A DNA stretch of 58,902 nucleotides. It comes from Burkholderiales bacterium RIFCSPLOWO2_12_FULL_65_40 (GTDB taxonomy: Bacteria; Pseudomonadota; Gammaproteobacteria; Burkholderiales; Burkholderiaceae_C). The position numbers were made by a program, and so were the translations under genes. The notes beneath the pieces are model-generated. The model was given only the letters and a program-made list of their open reading frames with translations, was not told the DNA's origin and did not search any database. The stretch spans positions 1-58,902 of the forward strand of contig MESL01000037.1 of the NCBI GenBank assembly GCA_001770955.1, read 5' to 3'. Positions within the stretch are counted from its first letter, which is position 1; every line of letters begins with the position of its first letter. This document shows positions 44,404 to 57,645 of this stretch, piece after piece.

Positions 44404-46734
44404 ATGAAGAAATCTGCGATTGCGTTGGCGCTGGGTGTGGCCTTGACCGGGCTTTTGGTCGCGTGTGGCGGTGGCGACGATGGCCCGGTCGATCTTCCAT
44501 CGGTCAGCAATCCTGGCAAGTTCTTCAACCGCACGGCGACCTTCGCGGTGTGCGCGCAAATGGGTTCTTCGTGCGAAGACAGCACGCCCACGGCGGCAGA
44601 AATCGTTGCCGCCAGCGAAGATGGCATGACGCTGGTTTATACCAACAGCCTCAAGGGCGAAGTTGGCTTCGTCGACATCGGGGACCCGGCAGCGCCCAAG
44701 GCACTGGGCATGCTCACCATGGGCGGCGAGCCCACCTCGGTCACCGTGCTGGGCGCTCATGCGCTGGTGGCAGTGAACACGTCTGCCAACTTCATCAACG
44801 CGTCGGGCAAGCTGGTCGTGGTGGACATCGCCAAGCGCAGCATCGTCACCGAGATCCAGCTGGGCGGCCAACCCGACTCGGTGGCGCGCAGCAAGGACGG
44901 CAAGTATGTGGCCGTGGTCATCGAGAACGAGCGCGACGAAGCCTTGAACAAGGGCGCGCTGCCCCAGGCCCCCTCGGGCTACCTGACCATCGTGGACACG
45001 GTGGGCGCCCCGACTACCTGGAAAACCCGCAACGTCGAACTCAAGGGCCTGGCCACGCTGTACCCCGAAGACGCCGAGCCCGAGTACGTCTCCATCAACG
45101 ACGACAACGTGGCCGTGGTAACGCTGCAGGAAAACAACCACATTGCGCTGGTTGATTTGCCCACGGGCAGCGTCACCAAGCATTTCAGCGCCGGTGCGGT
45201 CACCCTGACCCAGGTGGATTTGACCGACGCCCCGCGTCCCAACAGCGTCAGCCTCACTGAAACCCAGGCCAACCGCCTGCGCGAGCCCGATGGAGTGACC
45301 TGGTTTTCCAAGACCCAGTTCGCCACCGCTAACGAGGGCGATCTGAACGGCGGCAGCCGCGGCTTCACCATCTTCAACACCGATGGCACGGTGGCCTACG
45401 ACGCCGGCAACAACCTGGAGCACCTGGTCGCGCGCATCGGTCATACCAACGACAAGCGTTCGGACGCCAAGGGCAACGAGCCTGAGAACGTGGCCTTTGG
45501 CCGCTTTGATGGCACCGACTACCTGTTTGTCGCCTCCGAGCGCTCCAGCGTGGTGGCGGTGTACGACATGAGCCAGAAAAACCAGCCGGCCTTCAAGCAA
45601 GTGCTGCCCGCAGCGCTGGCACCCGAAGGCGTGCTGGCGATTCCGTCGCGCAACCTGCTGATTGCCGCCAGCGAGAACGACGACCGCGCCACCAACTCCA
45701 CGCTGCGCTCGGCGCTGAACATCTACCAGTACCAAAGCGCGCCGGCAGCCTACCCGACCATTCAGTCGGCCAACCGCGCCGATGGCACGCCGATTCCGTG
45801 GTCGGCGCTGTCGGGCCTAGCGGCGGCGCCTACGGGTTCCATCGTCTATGGCATTGACGACAGTTTCTTCCGCGGCAACCGCATTTTTGAGATCGACACC
45901 AGCACCAAGCCCGCCAGCCTCAAGCGCGAGATCCGCATTACCGACCCGAGCGGCAAGATTGCCGCCTTGGCCGCCGTGCTGCCTGCCGCCAAGGATGCCA
46001 ACGCCTTCGATGCCACCGACCTGGCTGCGCTGGTCAATGCCGACGGCAGCGTCAACCTCGACCCCGAAGGCATTTCGCTGGCCTCGGGCGGTGGCTTCTG
46101 GATTGCCTCTGAAGGCGCCGGCACGGTGGGCGATTCAGCGCGTCCGGTGCTGTCGGCCAACCTGGTTTTTAAGCTCTCGGCCAACGGCGTGATCGAAGAC
46201 ATCATCCAGTTGCCTGCCGAAGTCAACGCCAAGCAGCAGCGCTTTGGTTTGGAGGGCATTGCCGAATCGGGCGGCAAGCTGGTTGTGGCCTTGCAGCGCG
46301 CCTGGGCGGGCGAGACGCAGCCGCGCATTGGCGTGTATGACCTGGCCGCCAAGACCTGGCAGTTCATGTTCTACCCGCTGGACGCCGTGGCCTCGCCCAA
46401 CAGGGGCTGGGTGGGATTGTCGGAAATTACCGCGCTGGGCAACAACCGTTTTGTGGTGATTGAGCGCGACAACCAAGGCGGCCCCGATGCCCGCGTGAAA
46501 AAGCTCTACCGCATCGACCTGAGCGGCGTAGCCAACGGCGCCACCCTGACCAAGACCCTGGTGCGCGATGTGCTGCCCGACCTGCGCAAGACCAACGGCC
46601 TGGTCGTCGAAAAAATCGAGGGCTTTACCGTGCTGGCCAATGGCGATGCGCTGTTGGTCAACGACAACGACGGCGTGGACGAGAACAACGGTGAAACCTG
46701 GCTGTTCAACCTGGGCAAGCTGAATCTCAACTGA
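44404..46734 (+). CDS. Large esterase-like/phytase-like beta-propeller lipoprotein
   Basis: A 776-residue exported protein. Signal peptide with lipobox LLVAC (Cys21) followed by GGGDD. The N-terminal part (about 40-400) has repeated beta-propeller-like strands (GEVGFVDIGDPAAPKALG, GKLVVVDIAKRSIVTEIQLG, PDSVARSKDGKYVAVV); the C-terminal part (about 440-776) matches esterase-like activity of phytase proteins (DPEGISLASGGGFWIASEG, RFGLEGIAESGGKLVV, ending VEKIEGFTVLANGDALLVND). The acidic Asp-rich loops suggest calcium binding. Probable outer-membrane or periplasmic phosphoesterase; substrate unknown. Ribosome-binding site GGGAG. Confidence 0.8.
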   Translation: MKKSAIALALGVALTGLLVACGGGDDGPVDLPSVSNPGKFFNRTATFAVCAQMGSSCEDSTPTAAEIVAASEDGMTLVYTNSLKGEVGFVDIGDPAAPKALGMLTMGGEPTSVTVLGAHALVAVNTSANFINASGKLVVVDIAKRSIVTEIQLGGQPDSVARSKDGKYVAVVIENERDEALNKGALPQAPSGYLTIVDTVGAPTTWKTRNVELKGLATLYPEDAEPEYVSINDDNVAVVTLQENNHIALVDLPTGSVTKHFSAGAVTLTQVDLTDAPRPNSVSLTETQANRLREPDGVTWFSKTQFATANEGDLNGGSRGFTIFNTDGTVAYDAGNNLEHLVARIGHTNDKRSDAKGNEPENVAFGRFDGTDYLFVASERSSVVAVYDMSQKNQPAFKQVLPAALAPEGVLAIPSRNLLIAASENDDRATNSTLRSALNIYQYQSAPAAYPTIQSANRADGTPIPWSALSGLAAAPTGSIVYGIDDSFFRGNRIFEIDTSTKPASLKREIRITDPSGKIAALAAVLPAAKDANAFDATDLAALVNADGSVNLDPEGISLASGGGFWIASEGAGTVGDSARPVLSANLVFKLSANGVIEDIIQLPAEVNAKQQRFGLEGIAESGGKLVVALQRAWAGETQPRIGVYDLAAKTWQFMFYPLDAVASPNRGWVGLSEITALGNNRFVVIERDNQGGPDARVKKLYRIDLSGVANGATLTKTLVRDVLPDLRKTNGLVVEKIEGFTVLANGDALLVNDNDGVDENNGETWLFNLGKLNLN

Positions 46735-46887
46735 GGCTACCCGCAGCGCGCAGGCCCGTTGGCCTGCGCGCGCCGCCGCACGGCTGCGCGCAGACGCTCG
46801 TTGCTGCCTACGCCCACGTCCTTCCCACGCAACGCGTAAACTTCGTTTCCTTGCGTCCGCACCGCTGGGCGCGCCAGGAGCAGCAGC

Positions 46888-47754
46888 ATGAAATGGGAAG
46901 GCAATCGCGAGTCGGACAATGTGGAAGACCGTCGCAGCAGTGGAGGGTTTTCGATGCCCGGCGGGCGCGGCATCGGCATTGGCACCATCGTTGTCGCCCT
47001 GCTGGGCGGCTGGGCGCTGGGCATCAACCCGCTGACCATCTTGAGTTTGCTCAGTGGCGGCGGTTCGCCCGCCCAGGTGCAACAGGCCCCGGCACAGCGC
47101 CCGCCGGCAGACGACACCCTGGCGCGTTTCGTCTCCACCGTGCTGGCCGACACCGAGGACGTGTGGCAGGGCGTGTTCCGCCAGAACGGTGGCAGCTACA
47201 AAGAGCCCAAGCTGGTGCTGTTCCGGGGCGCCACGCCCACGGCCTGCGGCACGGGCCAGGCAGCCATGGGGCCGTTTTATTGCCCGGCCGACCAGAAGGT
47301 CTACATCGACCTGGGCTTTTACGAAACCCTCAAGAGCCGCCTGGGCGCCCCGGGCGACTTCGCCCAGGCCTATGTGATTGCCCACGAGGTGGGTCACCAT
47401 GTGCAGAACCTGCTGGGCATCAGCACCAAGGTGGACCAGATGCGCGGGCGGGTCAGCCAGGCCGAATACAACCGCCTGTCCGTGCGGCTGGAACTGCAGG
47501 CCGACTGCTTTGCCGGCGTGTGGGCGCACCATGCGCAGAATGCGCGCCAGATTCTGGAGCAGGGCGATGTGGAAGAGGCCATGAACGCGGCCGCGAAGAT
47601 TGGCGACGATGCCCTGCAGCAATCGGGCGGTGGCGCCGTGGTGCCCGAATCGTTCACCCACGGCACCAGTGCGCAACGCCAGCGGTGGTTTCACGTCGGC
47701 ATGCAGCAGGGCCAGCTGAAGGCCTGCGATACCTTCGCAGCCCGTTCGCTCTGA
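46888..47754 (+). CDS. YpfJ-type neutral zinc metallopeptidase
   Basis: A 288-residue protein anchored by one helix near residue 28-55 (GTIVVALLGGWALGINPLTI) with the zinc motif HEVGHH near residue 168 and downstream residues LELQADCFAGVWA that supply the third ligand. This is the predicted neutral zinc metallopeptidase family with unknown substrate. The N-terminal MKWEGNRESDNVEDRR is a family hallmark. AGGAG precedes the ATG. Confidence 0.9.
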   Translation: MKWEGNRESDNVEDRRSSGGFSMPGGRGIGIGTIVVALLGGWALGINPLTILSLLSGGGSPAQVQQAPAQRPPADDTLARFVSTVLADTEDVWQGVFRQNGGSYKEPKLVLFRGATPTACGTGQAAMGPFYCPADQKVYIDLGFYETLKSRLGAPGDFAQAYVIAHEVGHHVQNLLGISTKVDQMRGRVSQAEYNRLSVRLELQADCFAGVWAHHAQNARQILEQGDVEEAMNAAAKIGDDALQQSGGGAVVPESFTHGTSAQRQRWFHVGMQQGQLKACDTFAARSL

Positions 47755-47785
47755 GGTAACACTCCCGGCAGCGCAGACAGAGCCC

Positions 47786-49972
47786 ATGCCGAACACCCCC
47801 AACAGCGCAGTGCCATCCGCCCTGGGGCACCGGCCCGGGCCTGCCGTGTCCGCGCCGGGGGGCGGCGGCGCGCCGCCATCGGCCATGGCCGCGGCCTGGT
47901 CTGCGGCGGCCGTCACCGTGCCCCATGCGGTGGGGCTGGGGCTGCTGGCCTTCGCGCCGCTGGCGGGCGAACACTCTCTGGCGGCGCTGGCGCTGTGGTC
48001 GGCTGCGTTGCCGGGGCTGCTGCTTACGCTGGCTGCGCCCCGCGCTGGCGTGGTGTATGCGCCCACCACCGTGGTGGCGCTGCTGTTCGCCGCCGTACTG
48101 ACCACGGCCCATGGCGCAGCGCCGGCCCTGGGGCTGAGCGCGCGGCAGGTGCTGGCCGTTGCGGGAGCGACGGTGGCGCTGGCTTTTGCCTTCCAGTGGT
48201 TTCTGGGGGTGCTGCGGCTGGCATCGGTGGCGCGCTTTCTGCCGATTTCGGTGACGCACGGGTTTGCTGCCGGGGTGGGCCTGTCGATGGTGCTGGGCCA
48301 GGTGCGCAACGGTTTTGGCAGCGGCGCCATCACCGATGAGCGCATGGCCTGGCATGCCGTGGCGGCGCTCAGCGTGGCGGCGCTGGCGTGGTGGCTGCGC
48401 GGACGCTGGCCGCGCATGCCGGGGCTGCTGACGGCCGTGGCCGCCGTCGCGCTGGCGGTGGCGCTGGCCGGATTGTGGGGCGCGGGCCTGGGCACGGTGT
48501 TTGCGGCCGCCGTGGCACCCAGCGCCTTTGCCGGGCCGATGTGGCCCGACTGGACCGGCATTCCCTGGCTGGCGCTGGCGCAGCAGCATGGCCAGCCACT
48601 GGTGGTGCTGGCGCTCTTGATGGCGCTGGTCAACAGCCTGGAGATTCTCGTGTTCAACCAGGAGCTGGAGCTGGACCACGGCCTGCGCGGCAACGCCAAC
48701 GCCGCCCTGCGGCGCGAAAGCCTGCTCGGCGCGCTGTGCGCCCTGGCGGGCATGATTCCGGCGTCCACCAGTGCTTCGCGCTCGCGCATCGTGCTGGCCC
48801 AGGCGGGCCCCTCGCGCGATGCGCCGCGCTGGCATGCGGCCGTCATGCTGGGGGTGGCCCTCACCGGCCCGTGGTGGCTGCACTGGGTGCCCATGGCGTG
48901 CCTGGCCGGTGGGCTGGTGCTGGCGGGCTTGATGCAGGTGCCAGGCCTGATGTGGTCGACCCGCTACGCCCGCAGTTCCAGTGCCACCTGGGCGCAGAGC
49001 TGGCTGGTGGCGCTGGTCTTTGCCGTGCTGGGAGGTGTGGGCGCGCTGGTGGCGGGGCTGGTGGTGGCCACCTTCGTGCTGCTGCACGATTCGGCCGCCA
49101 AGGTGCTGCGCCACGTGCGGCTGGACGGCGAATTGCGCTCGCGCCGCCTGCGCCGCGCGGCGTCGGACGGCTGGATCGCGCCGCGCATGAACCAGGTGGC
49201 CGTGTTCGAGCTGCAGGGCGTGATGTCGTTCGGCGTGGCGGCCCACATGGCCGAACAGGTGCGCCTGCTGCTGCAGCCGCGCCACCGCTGGGTGATTCTC
49301 GATTCGGCCCGCGTGCCCGCCTGGGACAGCACGGCGATGGCCCAGTTGCGTGCGCTGGTGCGCGACCTGGAGCAGCAGGGCGTCGCCGCCGCCGTGGCCG
49401 GGCTGGATCCGCTGGCCTCGGCGCATGCCGGTGAGGGTGTACGCGCCTTTGCCGACCTCGACCGCGCTCTGGAATGGGCCGAAGCCGCCATCCTGGCGCA
49501 GCGCCCGGTGCACCAGCGCCCGCCTCGGGCGGGCAGCGAGCTGCTGGGTGAGATCGGAGAGGGCGTGCCCCAGGACGCCCGCACCGCCCTGGAGGCGCTG
49601 CTGGTGCGCCAGACGGTGCCCTCGCATGGTGTGGTGTTCCATGCGGGCGACACCGACCAGGACCTGCTGATCGTGCTGTCAGGCCACATCACCCTGGTGA
49701 CCCAGTGGCCGCCGGAACAGGGCCTGCGTCTGGCGACCGTGGGGCCGGGCATGGTGTTTGGCGAGATGGCCTTCCTCAATGGCTCCCCGCGCAGCGCCAG
49801 TGCCGGGGCCGAGCGCGGCGCTGCACGCCTGGTGCGCCTGTCGCGCGCCCATTTCGACGCGTGGGCGGGCCAGCACCCCGGGGCGGCACTGCACCTGATG
49901 AACAACCTGGCCCAGATGGGCGCACGGCGTCTGGCCGTCACCACGCGCCAGTTGCGCGCCGTGCTGGAATGA
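47786..49972 (+). CDS. SulP-family anion transporter with STAS and cyclic-nucleotide-binding domains
   Basis: A 728-residue inner-membrane protein. About 12 membrane segments (35-430) form a SulP-type carrier that usually moves sulfate, bicarbonate or dicarboxylates, with FLPISVTHGFAAGVGLSMVL and a later GMIPASTSASRSRIVLAQAG. A STAS domain follows (about 465-570, VAVFELQGVMSFGVAAHMAE), then a C-terminal cyclic-nucleotide-binding fold (about 600-720) with the phosphate-binding-like FGEMAFLNGSPRSAS. The fusion suggests transport gated by a cyclic nucleotide. The classical N-terminal SulP signature is weak, so the ion is uncertain. Confidence 0.82.
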   Translation: MPNTPNSAVPSALGHRPGPAVSAPGGGGAPPSAMAAAWSAAAVTVPHAVGLGLLAFAPLAGEHSLAALALWSAALPGLLLTLAAPRAGVVYAPTTVVALLFAAVLTTAHGAAPALGLSARQVLAVAGATVALAFAFQWFLGVLRLASVARFLPISVTHGFAAGVGLSMVLGQVRNGFGSGAITDERMAWHAVAALSVAALAWWLRGRWPRMPGLLTAVAAVALAVALAGLWGAGLGTVFAAAVAPSAFAGPMWPDWTGIPWLALAQQHGQPLVVLALLMALVNSLEILVFNQELELDHGLRGNANAALRRESLLGALCALAGMIPASTSASRSRIVLAQAGPSRDAPRWHAAVMLGVALTGPWWLHWVPMACLAGGLVLAGLMQVPGLMWSTRYARSSSATWAQSWLVALVFAVLGGVGALVAGLVVATFVLLHDSAAKVLRHVRLDGELRSRRLRRAASDGWIAPRMNQVAVFELQGVMSFGVAAHMAEQVRLLLQPRHRWVILDSARVPAWDSTAMAQLRALVRDLEQQGVAAAVAGLDPLASAHAGEGVRAFADLDRALEWAEAAILAQRPVHQRPPRAGSELLGEIGEGVPQDARTALEALLVRQTVPSHGVVFHAGDTDQDLLIVLSGHITLVTQWPPEQGLRLATVGPGMVFGEMAFLNGSPRSASAGAERGAARLVRLSRAHFDAWAGQHPGAALHLMNNLAQMGARRLAVTTRQLRAVLE

Positions 49973-49973
49973 T

Positions 49974-50040
49974 TTCAGCAAAAAATGGCTTTGGCCCTTT
50001 TAAAATAAGCGCCAAAAGCTATTAAAAAAATAGCAAAACT
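49974..50040. repeat. AT-rich Comamonadaceae-type intergenic repeat
   Basis: TTCAGCAAAAAATGGCTTTG, GCGCCAAAAGCTATTAAAAA, ATAGCAAAAC: an intact copy located between the transporter gene and rhlE; it may also serve as a transcript end. Confidence 0.55.
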
Positions 50041-50133
50041 AGCCGTCCATTGCCGGGGTGTACGGCCGGGCAATGGGTGTCCGAATGCAAAAAAGCCCCA
50101 TTTCTGCCTCGCAGTGCGACAATAGCAGGCTAA

Positions 50134-51597
<1,464 letters not shown>

Positions 51598-51623
51598 ACC
51601 TGACGGCACCTCGTGGGTGCCTT

Positions 51624-51692
51624 GCATGCAAAAAATGCCTGAAGCGCTTGCCAGTCAAGCGCTTTTTGCTATCAAAATTGCAAATCAGCCCG
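51624..51692. repeat. AT-rich Comamonadaceae-type intergenic repeat
   Basis: TGCATGCAAAAAATGCCTGA, then AGCGCTT, and AAGCGCTTTTTGCTATCAAA with ATTGCAAATC: a complete, well preserved copy between the convergent rhlE and apaH genes. AGCGCTT and its inverse around GCCAGTC make a stable hairpin with a T-run, so it also looks like a bidirectional terminator. Confidence 0.65.
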
Positions 51693-52527
51693 GGGCCTGA
51701 GCCTGCGGGCACTGCACCTGCAGGAGTTCGCGCTCGGCCAGAGTGGCGCCAAAACGCACGGCGCTGAGCTGCCCTCCCCACACACAGCCGGTGTCCAGCG
51801 CCAGCAGGTCGGGGCGGCTCATGTAGCCCAGCGTGGACCAGTGGCCAAAGGCCAGCAGCGTGCCTGCCGTGCGGCGTCCGGGCACGTCGAACCAGGGCAT
51901 CAGACCGGGCGGTGCGCTGCCTGCGTTCTCGGTGCTCTCGAAATCCATCACCCCATCGGGCGAGCAGAAGCGCAGCCGTGTGAGGGCGTTGACGATCACG
52001 CGCAGCCGGTCGGTGCCGGTCAGCGCCTCCTGCCAATGGTCGGGCTGGTTGCCATACATCTGGTGCAGAAAGGCTGGCAGCGCGTCGCCGCGCAGCACCG
52101 CATGGACTTCGTCCGCCAGGCGCAGCAGGTCGGCGGCAGTCCAGGCGGGCAGGGCGCCGGCGTGCAGCATCAGCAGGGTTTCGCCGCCGTGCTCATGCGC
52201 GATGGCCAAGGGCTGCCGGCGCAACCAGTCCAGCAGACCGTCGCGGTCATCGGCCTGCAGCACGGCTGCCAACGTGTCGCGGCGCGAGGGCTTGCGCGCG
52301 CCGTGCGCCGTGGCCAGCAGGTGCAGGTCGTGGTTGCCCAGCAGGCAGCGCAGCGCACCCTCGTGCGCCATGCAGCGGCGCAGCACCGCGGCCGAGTCGG
52401 GGCCCCGGTTGACCAGATCGCCCAGCAGGAAGGCGGTGTCGCGGCTCGGGGAGAAGCCGATCAGGTCCAGCAGGCGCTGCAGAGCCGCGTCGCAGCCCTG
52501 TACATCGCCGATACAGTAAAGTGCCAT
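51685..52527 (-). CDS. apaH: Symmetrical bis(5'-nucleosyl)-tetraphosphatase
   Basis: Hydrolyses Ap4A to two ADP and can remove Np4 caps from RNA. 280 residues, normal length, with the metallophosphatase motifs GDVQGCDAALQRLLD, GDLVNRGPDS, GNHDLHLLA and FGHWSTLGY. Start ATG at 52527 (MALYCIGDVQG) is the canonical ApaH N-terminus. Divergent from the CBS-domain membrane protein gene with only 24 nt between the start codons. Confidence 0.94.
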   Translation of the reverse strand: MALYCIGDVQGCDAALQRLLDLIGFSPSRDTAFLLGDLVNRGPDSAAVLRRCMAHEGALRCLLGNHDLHLLATAHGARKPSRRDTLAAVLQADDRDGLLDWLRRQPLAIAHEHGGETLLMLHAGALPAWTAADLLRLADEVHAVLRGDALPAFLHQMYGNQPDHWQEALTGTDRLRVIVNALTRLRFCSPDGVMDFESTENAGSAPPGLMPWFDVPGRRTAGTLLAFGHWSTLGYMSRPDLLALDTGCVWGGQLSAVRFGATLAERELLQVQCPQAQAPG

Positions 52528-52551
52528 GGTGTTCTTTTTGACGTTGAATCC

Positions 52552-53850
52552 ATGGATTTTCTGCTGATTGCGTTCCTGACCCTTCTCAATGGGGTGTTTG
52601 CCATGTCGGAGCTGGCCCTGGCGTCGAGCCGCAAGGCGCGCCTGACAGCGATGGCCCAGGGGGGGGACAAGGGCGCACAGGCTGCGCTGGACCTGCTGGA
52701 CAACCCCACGCAGTTTCTCTCGTCGGTGCAGGTGGGCATCACCTCCATCGGCATGCTCAACGGCATCATTGGTGAGGCCGCCTTCAGTGATGACCTGACG
52801 GTGTGGCTGCATGCGCTGGGCATGCCCGAACGGGCGGCCAGCATCTCTGCCACGGCCCTGGTGGTGACCATCATCACCTTCATCACCATCGTCTTTGGCG
52901 AACTGGTGCCCAAGCGCATTGGACAGCTCTACCCGGAAACCGTCGCGCGCCTGGTCTCGCGCCCCATGGCCTGGGTGGCGCGCGTGGCCAAGCCTTTTGT
53001 GCGCCTGCTCTCGCTCTCCACGCAGGGGGTGCTGACCCTGTTGCGGGTAGACAACGATGCGGGCCGTGCCGTGACCGAAGAAGAAATCGTGGCCAGCCTG
53101 GAAGAGGGGCGTGAGGCGGGGGTCATCGAGCACCATGAGCACCAGATGGTGCAGAACGTTTTTCGCCTCGACGACCGGTCGCTCACCTCCATCATGGTGC
53201 CGCGCAGCGATGTGCAATGGCTCGACGCCAGCCACAGCGTGGCACAGGCCCTGCAACTGGCCAGCACGGCGGGTGACAAGGGGGCGCACTCGTGGTATCC
53301 GGTGTGCCGGGGCTCGCTCGACGACGTCGTGGGTGTCATCAGCGTGGCGCGCCTGCTGGAACTGGGGCTGCAGGCCGATGGCCAGATCGGTCAGTTCGCG
53401 CAGCCTGCCTCGTTTCTGCCGGAAACCCTCAGTGGCATGGAACTGCTCGAGCAGTTCCGCGCCCGCCTGGGCCGCATGGTGTTCGTGGTGGACGAATATG
53501 GCGTGGTGCAGGGCATCATGACCCCGCGCGACCTGCTCGAAGCCATTACCGGTGAATTGCAGCCGGGGGCCACTGTTGATGCCTGGGCCGTGCAAAGAGA
53601 AGATGGTTCGTGGTTGCTGGAGGGCCTGGTGCCCGTGGCGGAACTCAAGGCCCGGCTGGATATTCGGGATCTGCCCGAGGAAGACCGGGGCCGCTATAAC
53701 ACGCTGGCCGGATTATTGATGGCCGAATCAGGGCATTTGCCGGGCGTGGGGGAGCGCATCACCTGCGCGGGCTGGATATTCGAGGTTCTGGACCTCGATG
53801 GCAAACGCATCGACAAGGTGCTGGCCTCGAAAGAAGAGCCTGCCCAATAG
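52552..53850 (+). CDS. CNNM/hemolysin-family membrane protein with CBS pair
   Basis: A 432-residue inner-membrane protein of the CorC/HlyC group, linked to magnesium or cobalt export. DUF21/CNNM domain with about four membrane segments (1-180; LLNGVFAMSELALASSRKAR, FGELVPKRIGQLYPE), two CBS domains (about 200-330; SIMVPRSDVQWLDA, MVFVVDEYGVVQGIMTPRDL) and a CorC-type C-terminal domain (about 345-430; GSWLLEGLVPVAEL). Start ATG at 52552. Weak ribosome-binding site. Confidence 0.9.
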   Translation: MDFLLIAFLTLLNGVFAMSELALASSRKARLTAMAQGGDKGAQAALDLLDNPTQFLSSVQVGITSIGMLNGIIGEAAFSDDLTVWLHALGMPERAASISATALVVTIITFITIVFGELVPKRIGQLYPETVARLVSRPMAWVARVAKPFVRLLSLSTQGVLTLLRVDNDAGRAVTEEEIVASLEEGREAGVIEHHEHQMVQNVFRLDDRSLTSIMVPRSDVQWLDASHSVAQALQLASTAGDKGAHSWYPVCRGSLDDVVGVISVARLLELGLQADGQIGQFAQPASFLPETLSGMELLEQFRARLGRMVFVVDEYGVVQGIMTPRDLLEAITGELQPGATVDAWAVQREDGSWLLEGLVPVAELKARLDIRDLPEEDRGRYNTLAGLLMAESGHLPGVGERITCAGWIFEVLDLDGKRIDKVLASKEEPAQ

Positions 53851-53910
53851 GCGCTGTGCGCAGAGTGAAATATCTTTCGTTGTACGGGCGGGTTTAAATA
53901 GGGAGGGCAC

Positions 53911-53938
53911 TGCACATTATGGATAATTTCCCTATAAT
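53911..53938 (+). promoter_or_regulatory. Promoter of the H-NS-like gene
   Basis: A perfect TATAAT (53933-53938) lies about 34 nt before the start codon, with a weak -35 (TGCACA) 16 bp upstream. The surrounding 40 bp are AT-rich against the GC-rich background, as seen at H-NS gene promoters. Confidence 0.45.
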
Positions 53939-53971
53939 CATTTGCATTGTCCACCAACCACCCCTTGCACC

Positions 53972-54259
53972 ATGACCAGTTACAAAGAACTCCTGAAGCA
54001 GCGTGAAGCCCTTGAGCAGCAAATCAATGAAGCCCGGCGTCAGGAGCTGGCAGGTGCCATTGCCCAGGTCCGGGCTCTGGTTGCCGAATATGGTCTTTCG
54101 CAGGATGACGTATTCCCTGCCGCTCGTGCCCGCAGCGTGTCCAGCGGCACCAAGGTCGCTCCCAAATACCGCGATCCCGCCACGGGCCAGACCTGGACGG
54201 GGCGCGGCAAAGCCCCTAAATGGATTCAGAACCAGGACCGGGCGCAATTCGTCATTTAA
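53972..54259 (+). CDS. H-NS-family nucleoid protein
   Basis: A 95-residue DNA-binding protein. The N-terminal half (about 1-45) is a coiled-coil for oligomerisation (YKELLKQREALEQQINEARR); the C-terminal domain has the betaproteobacterial H-NS signature YRDPATGQTWTGRGKAPKWI, in which the TGRG core enters the minor groove of AT-rich DNA. Such proteins silence horizontally acquired genes, relevant to the cassette array in this window. Start ATG at 53972 is favoured over one ten codons upstream. Confidence 0.92.
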   Translation: MTSYKELLKQREALEQQINEARRQELAGAIAQVRALVAEYGLSQDDVFPAARARSVSSGTKVAPKYRDPATGQTWTGRGKAPKWIQNQDRAQFVI

Positions 54260-54287
54260 AAAAGTCCGCTTCGGCGGACTTTTTTTA
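54258..54287 (+). terminator. Intrinsic terminator with UUCG tetraloop
   Basis: AGTCCGC (54263-54269) pairs with GCGGACT (54274-54280) around TTCG, flanked by A-run and T-run, directly overlapping the stop codon of the H-NS-like gene. Confidence 0.9.
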
Positions 54288-54559
54288 TGGTGGCAGGTAA
54301 ATGCCGCCGCACGACCGCAGAATGGGAAAACACCCTCCAATACCGGGCGGCCAGTATGGGGTAACGGTGCGCCGGGATGCTCGCCTTTCAGGTTTTTGTC
54401 AGCCCGCTGAATTAACCGGCATGGGATGCTGGAGGGTTAAAAAAGGGGGTGGCGGGAGGTGTCCCCTTCGCTGGCAGTGCCCATGCACGTGCATGGGCCA
54501 TTGCAGTGAATTGGAAGGGTGCCAGAATGGCTCTGTTGCCCCACACCAGGAGTCTCTTC

Positions 54560-57496
<2,937 letters not shown>

Positions 57497-57645
57497 ACAA
57501 GGAGCTAGGGAACACGCCGATGTACGGGGACCGTCTTGTTGGTACAGTGCCTGCATTGCGTTTTTGTGCCGTGTCCGAGCCATTTTTTCCCCGCCTGGGC
57601 CCCACCGGGGACTGACAGGTCTGACTGTTGCCACCCCTTGCCCCC

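Noticed and set aside
49974..50040. Small RNA gene
   Set aside because: The AT-rich palindrome matches the repeat family seen elsewhere in the window; no separate promoter seen.
54449..54559. Upstream start for aconitase adding 37 residues
   Set aside because: The ATG at 54560 has AGGAG at proper spacing and the extension has no homology-like features.
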